Shown here one piece after another: positions 41,401-53,317 of a DNA stretch of 64,000 bases. Below the pieces are notes generated by a model. The model made no database searches. It had not been told where the DNA came from and saw only the letters and a program-made list of their open reading frames with translations. The DNA is taken from contig CM020620.1 of assembly GCA_009829735.1 (NCBI GenBank), positions 17,380,354-17,444,353 of the forward strand, written 5' to 3'. Within the stretch, counting starts at the first letter, position 1. Each line of letters starts with the position of its first letter. The stretch is from Pyropia yezoensis. Its lineage: Eukaryota; Rhodophyta; Bangiophyceae; Bangiales; Bangiaceae. Made by a program: the position numbers and the translations under genes.

Positions 41401-44400
41401 GCTCCAAGAGAGCCAGGGAGTTGATTGATTCGAAACTAGAATGCAAATACGACAAAGCTATCCATAAAGAAACGATATCGATCATAAGCTGAGAAAGACT
41501 TCCGACCTTTTCTGGCAGGTGTGAGAAATTCTGGCGAAGAGTCACCCGATACCAATTTTATTACAATGCTGTTCACGCCCATTGGATATGAGTTCTAAAC
41601 TACAGTTCATTCAAATATTGCAGGGTCGGCTCGAGAAGCAGAAACGTAGAAGTTGGTGATGGTCACTGAAAAAAAAGTTCTGAGGACCATCCCAAGACGA
41701 TCAGTACGATCTGCTCAAGATTGGTACTCAGAGACAAAGTTGGAAGCAGTATCATACGAGCACTGCACGGGACCAATTCTATGGATTAGTGCTTTGCTGT
41801 GAGAAAACATCTCTGCAATGTCCCGTTGATCACCATCAATGATGTGGTCGAAAAATGCAACAGAGGAAAACCGCAGTCAGTCATGGTTATCGCTGTATGT
41901 GTCAGGCAACGTCAGCTGATGTATGATGCGGCGGGGGACCTGGACCATGACTGGGAAAGGGGGGAAGAAGGAGTAAAAAGAGGTCACTGAAAAAACAATT
42001 AGTTCTGGCGAGGGCAGAGCAGGACGCACTCTTTTGCTACGCACACAGAAGCGGAGTCGTAAAAGGTCCCTTACCCGCTAGCTTTCTGTGAACCAATCGC
42101 ACGCTAATCCCCCTATTTTCCTGAGAGCAGTCTCCAGGAAGAGATGCGGCAACATTCTCAAGACGGTTCAGAATACCCCGCGAGCATATCAAGTGCTCTA
42201 TCGAAAAAGTTTCTCAGATCGTTTTCCGAAACAGTCCTTGAAACGGTTCCTGAAGAACGTCCAGCAGAGGTATGAGTTCTGCTGAAGTTCGTTTTCAAAA
42301 TATCTTTTTGAAAACCACGTAGGCGAGCCTCGAGTCGTCCTCGTCATGTATTCAAATTTGTGGTCTGGAAAATGAAGCGTATCGTTCGTAGGTTGACCAT
42401 AGATCTCTTCTGAAGCTCTTTATCCTGTGTAGATCCTGAACCAGAACATGGGCAATTATCGAAGGCTACAGCTGCTTGCTGTGTGTCTGTCCTGGTGCCT
42501 AGAGACAGCGATAAAGACTCAAATTTCTGAGAAGTACGGGCTCTGCATTTTTTTGAGGAGCGCTATGAAGATGAGGAGATGCGATTCAGCCTGTGGGGGC
42601 TCATCCGCCTGGGAGTCGGTCCCAGCGGCACATCTGATTAGATCAGATCCCGTCTCAGAGAGACATTCTCGGTCCCCTTCGACAGACTTAAAAAATCAGC
42701 AATAATCATGGGAGTCTTTCTCTCGTCGGGTCCAGCAGTGCCTGCCCCCACACGGTTCTCGATGAGGAAACCACTCCTCTCTCTCGGTCAACTGTTCATC
42801 CATCACTTTTTTTTTTCCGGCAGCATGGGAGGGCCAGCCACTGCTTACGCACAGTAAAGGCGGCTTTTTCTTCTCAGCTTAAACAGCCCATGTGCTTAGA
42901 GAGCGTGAGTTGATTTACTAGAAAAAAGACTGCAAATACTGCTAAGCTATTAGTAACCAAACGATAACGAGCAATGGCGGAGGAAGCCCTCCGACGTATT
43001 CTGGCATCTTTGACAAAAACGTTACCAATAGTAACACGAATCCAATGGAGAAACCATGCTCGTTGCGCCCATCGGATATTAGTTCTGGGCCACAATATTT
43101 TTCTGCTATTTACACAGCGAGGGGTTCCGTGTTCCGCAAGACAGAAATCAGCGACTAACAAAAAAGCCTTCATGAAAGCCTTTCCAAAAGTTCTGGGACG
43201 GTTCCAAGTCCATGACGGGATCAATACTGCATAGTCATGAGACATGTGCAGCAACCATCCGTGAGTGGCCCCCCTATTCTTTTTCAATAGGATAGGCGCA
43301 CAAAATATTAATGGAGCGTTTCGAGGCTGCTCCAATGAACTCAGAACAGTTTGGTATAAGAAGACGCTGCGAAAAAAGCCATTCGCCCTGAACAAAAGCT
43401 CCAACGACTGCGTCGTGAACAGTTCAAGAAACGAGCGAGCGCGACTGAATGCAGTTCTTCCGAGGAGTCGCAATGACTTTGTAAAGGTCAACTTGAGATG
43501 GTGAAGAACAACACGGCCAGAGAAGTTCTTGGAGCCATGCTACATCCGCACGGTTGTAGCAATATGGATGGCCGAATTGTGACCCTAATATAGGGGGACT
43601 ACTTCTAACCCTTAACTTTCAATTTGGGAGTCCGTATTGGTCACGGTATCTATAAGTTACGTATGACCAGAGGGACTTGCATCTTGGGGTGGAGGGTAGT
43701 TAGTAGTGCCTCCTAGGGTTTATAACGAGGGGGCCGGCGGCGAATCCACCGCCGGCCATGGTAGAACAACAAGCCCCTCCCGTTTGGGCTCCCATCTTGG
43801 TCCCGTGGCCTGTGCTCCAAGGACAGCAACCTTGGCCCCCCGGTGACGTTAGTGCCGATCCCCCTTGGTGAGTGTTCCCTGAGAGTGGTCGTGCAGCGGA
43901 TGCCTATTGTGCTACAACGGCTGTCCGCGCCAGGATGTTTCTTTGCTATTTTGGCTCTTTTTTGTATTTCAGGTGAGCAAAAAGCGAGCGCTAATTCGCT
44001 CCTACAGAAAAGACAGCTTCTGGTACGAAAAGGAGAAGCTGTCCGAAGACTCGGCGATGCCATCTTTCGCTACGCTCCGCTTTCCGAGCATTTCAAGAGG
44101 GACTTAGCGGATGTCTCTACGAAAAAAAATGTTCTATGAAAAGGAAAACGCGTCGATGGGGACACCTGCCAACCCCACATGATTCTATCAGAGTACTCTG
44201 GCGACTAGCTCATGCAGCAAGCTCATTGATCAGAACACGGTTGTTCATTCCGACGATCTCTCTCCCCCCTCTTTTGTAGATCTCAGCAGAGTCGTAGGAA
44301 GGATGAGTTGGGAAGCCCCAGCCGCTCTCGGTTCTTCAATGTATCGGCTCGTCGGTCGCAAAACTTGCGGCGGCGACCGAGGGTGCCCCTTCCCTTACGG

Positions 44401-45996
44401 CAGGCGGCAGCGCGCTTCACTCGAGTCCAAGATGCCTTGTGTGGCGGTGCGCGGCTCGGTGCAAGCTGAGGTTGGCTTCATGGTGGCCCACCGGGGTGAC
44501 ATCTCTGTTTCGCGTTCTTTGGTGCGCAAGGAGTGCATCGAGTGGCTGATGAAAGAGTTGCGGGTTCGAGAGTGGATCATCGTGAGAGATTTCGGGACCA
44601 CTCGTTGACCACTCGACGACTACTCCGTGACCACTCAATAACCTCTCAGAGATCTCTCGGCATGCACTCTGCGACAATCCGAAGACCGTTGGACGAGCGT
44701 CCAGTACATGTCTGACAATGAGTCATGGGAGCGCCTGATGGGTGGGTGTATTGTTCAGTGCCCAAGCTTGGTCGATCGCGACATGAACACGAACAAGCTG
44801 CAGATAACCAATAAGGTTCGTCATGGGAGGCGCGTTTGACTTCAGCAGTTGTAGCTCCATCCAATGCCTGCGTCCCATGGAGACCCACTGTACGCAGACC
44901 GAGGGATATGAGATTTTCCGAGGGATTCTTGACGGCATCCGCAAGCTTTTCAACTCAGCTTCAGTTCACGTCGCGAGAAGCGTTATACGATAAGAACGAG
45001 TGAGAATGCGCGAGAAAACAATAGTCTTCGAGAAGACAGCGTTCAGTCCGAGTGCCACAGCCACCAGAGCCGTTCGGATACTTCCTGGGATCTGAACGCC
45101 ACAGCATGCTACTGGTCAGGTATCTCCGACTGAGACGGGATTGGCTTGTGACCTTGTTCATGCACTTGTACAGGTGCTCAGATCCGCCAAAACTTGGTAC
45201 TCCGCAATAACCTGTACAGGTTTGATTTCTGCTTCTGATTCGTGTTCTTCAATCAGCACTTACCAGGCGGCAAGCTGTCTCGCCGATGACTGTCACCCAG
45301 CAGGGGGCTTCACAAACATAGCAGCGGACTTCGGCCGCTGTTCCGACGCACCACCACCGGCCTCTCTACCGAGCGCCTCCCTATTCTAGATTTCAAATTC
45401 AGGGTTTTATGCGCTGACCGTGTTCTTTTGAGAGGAGTATCGAACTCTATTCCGGCGGCGTCTTGTGGAGCTTCTCAGCACGGCATGCATCATGCATACG
45501 TCAAGAGCCCTGTATTTAACTTCTGGCCTGCACGTCGTGCCCTCCAGCTGCGGTCCAGAATCGATCCCAGGACAGCGCGTGCGAGCACACGCTGGCGTTT
45601 CGCAATGCCGCGTGTGGCGCAGCGGAAAGTTGCTCTCCACCGCTCCACAAGCTGTTTTGCAGTTTTGGACTACTGTGCCGTTCGTGAGGACCGCCGTTGT
45701 ATTTCCAACGATCGTTTGACGCATTCAGTGTGCCTGGTGCCCTCGGACCGGTCTTGCTTCTCGTGCTCTCGAGCGGCTACCTGGGACGGGTTACAGCCAA
45801 TCAGTGCCAGCACATTCGGCAGGGGCGCATTTTGAAGAGCGGGGCGTGGGCGTCGTAGATCCTTCCTGCTCTCTCGGCTGATTGATGGCGTGCGCATACG
45901 CGCGACAATCTATGAACGCGCGACGTTCTCCTTCGTTTCGTCAGCGAGAGCGTTCCTCCGCGTCGTAGAACCGGGCGCCGCCCAATGGCCCATCAC

Positions 45997-46162
45997 TTGA
46001 TAGTGCAGATTGGACTATGCCGCTTTAGGATTGATGGGAACAGCCCAGGTATCTGACCTCCTCTTTGGGAACAGCCCAGGTATCTGACCTCCTCTTTGGA
46101 GGTCAGATACCTGGGCTGTTCCCATCAATCCTAAAGCGGCATAGTCCAATCTACACTATCAA
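45997..46162. repeat. 166-bp near-perfect hairpin (inverted repeat) with internal duplication
   Basis: Starting TTGATAGTG and ending CACTATCAA, the two arms of about 67 bp are complementary with one visible mismatch. The centre contains an extra direct copy of the segment GGGAACAGCCCAGGTATCTG with its following bases. It could be a small foldback element or the template of a hairpin RNA. No protein is encoded. Confidence 0.85.
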
Positions 46163-46169
46163 AGCGACA

Positions 46170-47049
46170 GCCTTTCGCCTGCTTGGTATCCGGACTGTCG
46201 CGCTTCGCTGCCACCTCATCCGTGCCGCGCCCCGTACATGACACGTGGCGGCTCCCGTCCATGTGTCTTTTCATAACCTCTATCATCCTTGTGACGGCCG
46301 ATTTGTTCAAACTGAACCCAGAAGTGCTCACCCCGCGCCTCCTAGGCACCTACGCGGCCGCCTTTAGGATGGAGAGTTGTAAAGCCCTTCCAGGATTGTC
46401 GATCTGCCCGCTTACAAACTTCACGCACTTGCACGGGCCGTCTGGCAGTCACAGCCCGTACGTCATCACTCTGGCCCCCGAAGCCTCTCACTCCAGTCCT
46501 CGCACCACCTCCGGAAGGCCTTGCACCGCGTCTGCGACGCTTGGGGATGCGCTTGGCTCCACGTGCCCCCGGCGTCGACATGCACGTTCGGCATCATTGC
46601 CAATCGTCCCCATAACTTCCAGAAGCGGTTGACACGTCAAGAATGGCGTGCCCGGACGTGGGTGGCGCCCGGGTTGCGTCGCTGGATACCTCAGCATTTG
46701 CAGCTTTGTCCCAGTTGCCAGCGGAACGGCCCCCAGGATCTACACTACCCCTTACTCTTGCGTAAAGATCGTCTGGCGCATCACGATAAACTGTGGCGCC
46801 CCCACGAAGAACACCGCCATCAATGTTGATGAGGTCACGCTGGGGTGTGGCGGCAGCTTGGCGGGGGCACGGGGGACTTCTCGGTGCCGTGGCAACCGGT
46901 CCCACAATTGACGCTGGACGAGGACGTGTCTGGCCTTTCACAAGTCGTGCGGAATCGCCAGGCTCTATCTGTGGCACGTTCAGAGGGGCAAGAGGAGGCA
47001 AATAAGGAGGATAACGACCGTATTCCATGCAGTATCTGAGTCTGCACAA
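46170..47049 (-). pseudogene. Possible decayed ORF, unknown
   Basis: Three overlapping minus-strand frames (47049-46594, 46581-46342, 46349-46170) carry non-repetitive sequence such as LINIDGGVLRGGATVY, KRADRQSWKGFTTLHP and SGFSLNKSAVTRMIEVMKRH. Together they look like one coding region broken by frameshifts, perhaps an old mobile-element protein. No domain is recognised. It ends close to the hairpin at 45997-46162. Confidence 0.3.
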
Positions 47050-48368
47050 GTAGGGTCAACGGAAGAACGATGGGGTACAATGAATCAAAAGCACACCGGA
47101 CGCGCACAGCCGAGGGGTTCCTGTTGTGTTTTCCTCATCTCTCGCACAACACGGGCTACAAATGGAATGCATGCAAGCGAAGGGTGGGTGGTGAGATGTA
47201 CACCATATAAGACACGGGCCAGCATGCCGGACAGCGTAATCAAACGGTTGATCACTCAATAACCTTGATATAGGCACAAGGAGCCCAATTGGCCACGACA
47301 CAATTGCTGAGACGCGCGCATAGGCGTAGCTGAGGTGGATTCTGTCAAACAGACGGATGTGGACAGCGAAGAACGGCTTAAATAATAGGATGAGGAGGAA
47401 GCGGAAGAGTGAGTGACAGGGTTAGGAATTCTTTGCAACTGAAGCAGGCTCGGCGAAGCGTCGCGAGGTTAATGTGGTCGAAAAGGGCGCAGACGCAGAC
47501 CCGAAAGCGCCCAGAAGATGTAAAAGAAACAGCACGAGGTCCGCGCCGAAGGTCAAAAAGTGCAGTGCGCGGAAGTGCCAGGCATATAGAGGGCACCACG
47601 GTTGAAGACAACACAGGATATGACAGCAAGAGCCCTCCTGACGGAGAAAGAGAGGCACAGCGTTCCGATGAACAAAATTTGACCGACCCCCGCCTCGCCA
47701 CAGCCCGTCGGCACACTTCAGATAAACCCCAGCTCTTGCCAAAATGATGCCCCATCTCTCCATTCTCACCATTAACAATTCCCTAGACTTCGAGGTCTCC
47801 ACCGTACTGACGGCGTATCGCTATGGACCATTCTGTGCTTTTGCCGGTCAGTGGCCGCGCCTCAGCACTGCGCATCTGCACGCTGAACTCGCATTCTGAC
47901 GAAGCGTATGAGCTCCGCAAGATGCGGCCCTGTGCTCGGCAACACTTCGGTGATCTACGTGCCTCCATTGTCCCTCCCTAGACGTCAAGTAAAACTGTCG
48001 CCTGGCCCTCCAGCGTACATGGCGGCTGGCCCGCTGTTCGTCCAGTCGCCAAAATATCTGTGCTGCTGCTTGGGCCTGAAGCGAGCGTCTCGTCTCTGCC
48101 CCATCGTGCCGTTGGAACCGGATACCCGAGCGTGCCTAGCGGGGGGGCCGCCAAACGTGCGGTGCCGGCGTACAATTACCCACCTGCCGCTGGCGAGGAG
48201 CACTCCGGCCGAAGCCACCGTACGTCTCCGCCCTCCGATGACTTCAGAGGGCAGGACTCGGATCGACGTCGTGCGCTGCGGCCGTCCGTCGTTAACGAGG
48301 TGCAGACGTCCGCGATCCGGGAGTCTGAGATCGATCATCTTGCTGTGCGGATTGCCATTAAGCGCGTC

Positions 48369-49202
48369 TGTGTGTGAGGAATCACCCACACATGGGCAGC
48401 CCTGACCGTACTCGTGATGGTGTCAGAGACCCGTTGCAGCCAATAGGGTGACGGTATGCGGGTGGAGGTGGTGACGGTAGTGGGTCTGGGGAAGAGGACG
48501 GCGCGACGTCGGTGGTGATCGAGGGGGTTTCAAAGGGTTAAGGTCGTCTTTGGTCCGTGTCTGTGGTTCCCCCTCCGGTCTCCCCCGGTGGCGCCGACAC
48601 CCACGCACTATATACTCGCGTCGGGGCACCCGAGAAGCCTCAAAGCATGCGTTTCCCCGTCGCGCCGCCGGTAGGCACAAATCGGCCCAAAAAAATAGCA
48701 TTGCTCTCAGAACAAAGCATGGGTGGCTAAAAGAGTGCAGCCCCAGTTTTCCCAAAACGAAGGGGTCCGGCGTGCGGCGCCTAATGCGCCGTCCCAGCAA
48801 GGCCCCAGAGGCCAGTCGGTTCAAAGGTTTGAGAGGCGAGTAAGCACGGCTCGATCGAGTAGACCGAATCGGCCAGCCGGCTAGCCAGTCATATCGCGGC
48901 AATTCTTCAGCGAGAACATTCTAACGGACTCGCCAGCTGTTGCAGATGTGGCTCGTCATGGGTGCTGATGGTGGCGCCTTTCGTCAGGCCATGATGGGTT
49001 GTCGATGGCTGCTGTCGTGCGGCCAGCAGACACCGTGAGATAGCGGCTGACTCATCTTGAGTCTGGAAGGTACACCGCGTCATGCCTCACAATACAAGGA
49101 ATTGATCCATGCTGCCAGGAGTTGGTTCGGCAGCATCTGCAAGGAGAGGTCCCAGATATTATTCCTTAGGTATGAGGCATGGGATTAGGGTGGAAATCCT
49201 TA
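48369..49202 (-). mobile_element. 3' LTR of Ty3/gypsy chromovirus family B
   Basis: It is homologous to 7667-8547 and lies 12 bp beyond the pol stop codon at 49215, in the position of a 3' LTR for a minus-strand element. On the minus strand the run AAGGGGGGAGG (49205-49216 region) directly precedes it and serves as a polypurine tract. It ends CACACA at 48369. The expected initial TG appears as TA in this copy. It truncates an open frame on the plus strand (48060-48377) of unknown nature. Confidence 0.68.
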
Positions 49203-49214
49203 CGCCTCCCCCCC

Positions 49215-51913
49215 TTAGGACGTGCGTCGAATGAAAGCGTCGAGGACCTCAGGTGCGTTACTGAGGTCTTGCTTGGTTAGCCAGTTGTACTCTCTGACAT
49301 CGCAGCCTTTCCACTTGACCAGGTACTGCAGTCGTCCACTGCGTTTTCGTGACCGTATAATGGAGTCCACTTCGTACTCAACTGAACCGGCCGGAAGTAC
49401 TACCGGAGGTGGAGCGGGGGGAAGTCGACGATATGGATCAGCGCTGTACGGCTTCAGTAGACTGGCGTGAAAGGCGTTGTGCACCTTTCGATCAAGGACT
49501 GCTTGAGGAAGATCCAGACGGAACGTAACATCGTTGATGCGTTCAGTGACTCGGTATGGTCCCGAAAACTTGGGCATCAACTTGCGCGCGCCTTGGAAGG
49601 CGTCCGGCATGAGGTTCTTGGTGCTCAGGAGCACGAGATCGTCGACAGCGATCGTACATGGTCGGCGTTGGCGGTTAGCGTGCGCCGAGCGTGTCTCACT
49701 TGCCTTCTTGATGGCGGTAATGGCAGTCTCCTGAGCTTCTTGCAGACTGATTAGCCAATCTGAGACTGCTGGTAGTACGATTCCTTGCTGTCGAGGATGT
49801 CCACCGGTACCGTCCTTGGTTCAAACCCAAAGTTCAGGAAGAATGGGGAGTATTCGTGACCGCATTGGGTGACCGGTTGTAAGCTACTTCTGCAGCAACA
49901 AGGCAGAGGTCTCAATCACCCTGGTGATGGTTCACGAAGTTTCGCAGGAGTTCTTCAATCTCCTTGTTTATGATCTCGGTTAGTCTGTCCGTCTGGGGAT
50001 GATAGGCCGAAGATGCCTTGATCTTGACCTTGAGAATTTTGGTGCGCGACTGCCAGAAGTTGGAGAAGAGGATACGGTCTCGGTGGCTGACGACGTCGGA
50101 TGATAGACCGTGATGGCGGTAGACGTGATCATGGTAAAGTTTCGCTACAACTGGTGCGGTACAGTCGGGCTTCATTGGTGCTAGTCGAATCATCTTCGAC
50201 AGTCGGTCTACAATGACGTCAAAGCCATTGTGGCCCCTTGGGGTCAGTGGAAGAGGGGTGATAAAGTCCATGGACACACCTGCTCATCGTTGATTCGGTG
50301 GATCTAATGGTTTGAGGTGGCCCAGAGGTGAATAGGTGCCAGCCTTGCTTCGCTGGCACAAATCATATGATTGTACGTGTTTTTGAATGTCCTTCCGCAT
50401 CGTCTTCCAGTAGTATTCGATAGCAATAGCGTTGGTGGTCTTTTTGACTCCCGTGCGCCCTTGGCTTGGGATGTCGTGGTAGTGATGGAGTAGTCTCAGG
50501 CGTAGCGTACCAACGGGGATGCGCGTACGGTCACCTCGGTTCAACAACCCCATGTGAAGCCAGTAGGGAGATACCGGGTCTTTAACTAAGTCGGCAAACT
50601 CGGGGTCCGCGTTGTACTCTTGGTCGAGGGGGGCAAGGTCTTGATCACTTCGGCTTATGGTCATGAGGTTGTTGATTTCAGTTTTCTTGGGTAGGTATTC
50701 GGTGGTCTTGGTTAGCACGGGACTAAGGAGATCTTGATTGGGAGCGTGCTTGTCGGGGGCGTCTTGTGGTTGCCTCGAAAGGGCATCAGCTACAGGGTTG
50801 GATGTGCCCTTGATGGGGATGATCTTGAAGTCGAATTGCTCCAACAGCTCAAGCCGCCTGACTTGGCGGTCGTTGAGCTTTTCTTGGGTTTTCAGGTACC
50901 TTAGGGACTCATGGTCGGTGTGCACCTCGAAAGTTCTTCCATGGAGGTAGCAGCGCCAGTGTCGAATGGCTTGTACTACTGAGAGCAGTTCGCGCTCCCG
51001 GATACTGTAGCGCTGTTCGTGGATGCTCAGCGTCAATGAGAAGTAGGCCACTGGGCGTCGTCCTTTTCCGTCATCTTGTTCAAGGACAGCGCCAACAGCA
51101 TACCCACTGGAATCTGTGGACACAAAGATTAGGGACCTCTTTTTCGAATGGCCACAGTACTGGTGCACTTGTCGTCAGGGTTTGTCGGTGCTCAAAAGCT
51201 TTCTGGGCGTCAGAGTTCCATTCAAAGTCGACGTTTCCAGTGAGCCTTGTGAGTGGTCCAGCCACGGATGCCATTCCCTCAATAAATCGACGATAGAAGT
51301 TGACCATGCCGAGGAAGGATTGCACTTCGATTTTGCTTTGTGGAGTTGCCCATGATCTAATGGCTTGGACCTTGTAGTCCTCCATAGGGAAACCTTCGTT
51401 GGAAATGACGTGGCCGAGGTAGTCCACAGTTGTTCGAGCAAATTGGCATTTGCTGAGCTTGGCGTAGAGCTTGTGCTCTGGCAACTTTTCCAGGGCTTGC
51501 CTTGGGTGCTTAAGTAGATCTTCGTCAGTTTCACGGTAGACCTGAATGTCGTCGAGGTAGACACAGATGAAATCGTAGACATAGGGTCGGAAGACGTCAT
51601 TCAATAGGTTTATGAAGACCGCGAGGGCATCTGTTAGCCCATAGGGTAGCACAGTAAACTCGTAGAACCCGTATTTTGTTCGGAACGCCGTCAGCGGGAT
51701 AGTACCAGGGTAAAGCCGGATCTGATGGTAACGTGATCGGAAGTCGATCTTCGTGAAGTACTTGGCCTTTTGCAGTTGGTCGAAGATGTCGTCAATTCGT
51801 GGTACGGGATATGCGTTCTTGATAGTGGCCTTGTTCATGCGCAGAGGAGGACAAGTCTTTACCCTTTTGGACGACGACCCCGACATTGACACTGCGGGGC
51901 ACTTAGGACGCAT
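49215..51913 (-). pseudogene. Broken Ty3/gypsy chromovirus pol (RT-RNaseH-integrase-chromodomain)
   Basis: Order on the minus strand: RT from about 51850 (NKATIKNAYPVPRIDDIF; active site YLDD in FICVYLDDIQVY), RNase H (LIFVSTDSSGYAVGAVLEQ, then TDHESLRYL), integrase zinc region (YDLCQRSK, where the first Cys of C-x2-C is Tyr), an in-frame TGA near 50280, integrase core 50277-49912 (MDFITPLPL; the second catalytic Asp is replaced in VVSHRDR; the Glu is kept in QTDRLTEIIN), further breaks, and 49634-49215 with the GPYRV tail and a chromodomain (YLVKWKGCDVREYNWL). A frameshift also separates RT from RNase H around 51168-51080. Protease, gag and 5' LTR are not recognisable above 51913. The element is dead. 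Confidence 0.9.
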
Positions 51914-52666
51914 ACGCGAAGTCGGCGGTGCGGTACACCTACCAAGGCTTCACGACAAAGCGGCCATGGGGGACCTCGCATTCAAAAAGTGCAGAAGAGT
52001 GGCAAGTCGCTGCATTTCAGTGCGTGGAGCGAGAAATTTCTGAAGCCGCAGCGTGCTGCATTCCGAACTGCAGTCGCGAGTGCTCCAGAACAATGCATGA
52101 AGTGCTGTGGCGCTTGAAAATCTCGCCAACTTCTACTCTGATCTCGTCCTTCCTATTGACTGAGCACAGAAGATGTTGTTAATCGCACAAAGATCTCCAC
52201 AACGAAATGTCATGAAGTGGACTATATGCGAAAATAACAGCGGAGCACTGAGTGACTTGAGTCTGGCTGTTCTTGGGCATCGCCAATGTTGTGCGCGAGT
52301 TGGTTTCTTGACATCATCACTCCTCTGGTGCAATCATCGTTCTTGTGGAGCGTCCGTCCTCCACAGGCTGTCGTCTGGGGCGCACCTGCTCATCGCCCGC
52401 GCCCTAATAGATCCCGCAGGTGTACGTGTTCGACGAGTTTGACGCCCCTCCGAAGCGTTCTGAGGACAATCTCACGAACCTCTTCAAAACCTGCTCAAGC
52501 ACTGCACGAAAAGAAAAACATAGTAGCACTCTGAGCGGATCACTGCACAGTTGCCAGCTCAAGGATTAGTGCTGATCATTGAGAAACTTAATACTCTAAA
52601 GTCCCAAAGATTGCCATTCATATACTGAACGACAATAGCAACGGCAGAAGTACATGGTCAGTCACA
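51914..52666. other. Decayed repeat sequence
   Basis: It should hold the protease/gag end of the neighbouring chromovirus but shows no recognisable coding. 52445-52665 belongs to the dispersed repeat also seen at 41680-41820 and 53885-54090. Confidence 0.4.
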
Positions 52667-52671
52667 CTTAC

Positions 52672-53312
52672 TGTGGGGGTTTACCGCACCCCTCGGACTA
52701 GGGGCATCCCCCTTCAGGAGGAGGCGGATCGTGGCGATTTCTGCCCCTGACCAATCGGGGGCAGGAGGGCGTCGGCCCTCCCTCGGGAGGGGCACGTCAC
52801 GTCATCCTCGCTGGATCCTCCCATGAATGGGGGGGGGAGATGAGAAAAAATTGCGTAGAGCGATTACGCCCGCCCGATTGGAATTGGCCTTCTGGCCAGT
52901 GATGGGAATTTATCTAGGGCGGGCTACTTCCGCCCCAATCTGGTCGAGATTTTTTGATATCCCTCCACTGAGCGTGTTTTGCGTGGAGAGATGTGTTGGA
53001 GGGTTCTGAGTGTTTTGATTTGGTGTTTAGTGTAGGGAGTGTTGGCCCGTACTCCGGGGTCCCACAGCGGACCCTGGACCGGCGGGCCAAAGAGGGATGT
53101 CTGCGCGTGGGACTGTGCACGTTGCTTCCCCCTCACCAAAAATCAACCTTGCGTTACCCTCGTGTTCCCCGTCCCGGACGCTTTCCCCTTCACGTGGAGC
53201 TCTACGTTCCGGCGGTTCTGACTCCAGGGTTTATACCCTGGGTTCCCCACCATCTCCTTCAGGAGGATAAGGTATTCCGTTGGTGTGGGCTTACGCCCAG
53301 ATAACCACCACA
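52672..53312. mobile_element. Solo LTR, 641 bp, with perfect CTTAC target duplication
   Basis: It begins TGTGGGGGTT and ends AACCACCACA, so the inverted termini match at 9 of 10 positions with canonical TG...CA. It is flanked by identical CTTAC at 52667-52671 and 53313-53317. The size and the 5-bp duplication are those of an LTR retrotransposon LTR left after recombination. It is unrelated in sequence to the other two LTR families here. A palindromic GGGTTTATACCC at about 53228-53239 may be its promoter. The exact duplication suggests a relatively recent insertion into the decayed repeat. Confidence 0.82.
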
Positions 53313-53317
53313 CTTAC

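Larger units (their letters stand above)
41400..48368. other. Gene-poor region of decayed dispersed repeats
   Basis: Seven kilobases of moderate GC with no intact gene. Internal similarities reveal old repeats: 41406-41620 resembles 42905-43115 (shared CTGCAAATAC, AACGATA, CCTCCGAC, GCGCCCATYGGATATNAGTTCT-like blocks). 41680-41820 resembles 52445-52665 and 53885-54090 (shared CTGAGGACCATCCCAA and GGATTRGTGCTT). 44210-44350 resembles 54945-54800 inverted (shared AGTTGGGAAGC and CCGCTCTCGGTTCT). The parent element is not recognised. Confidence 0.5.
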
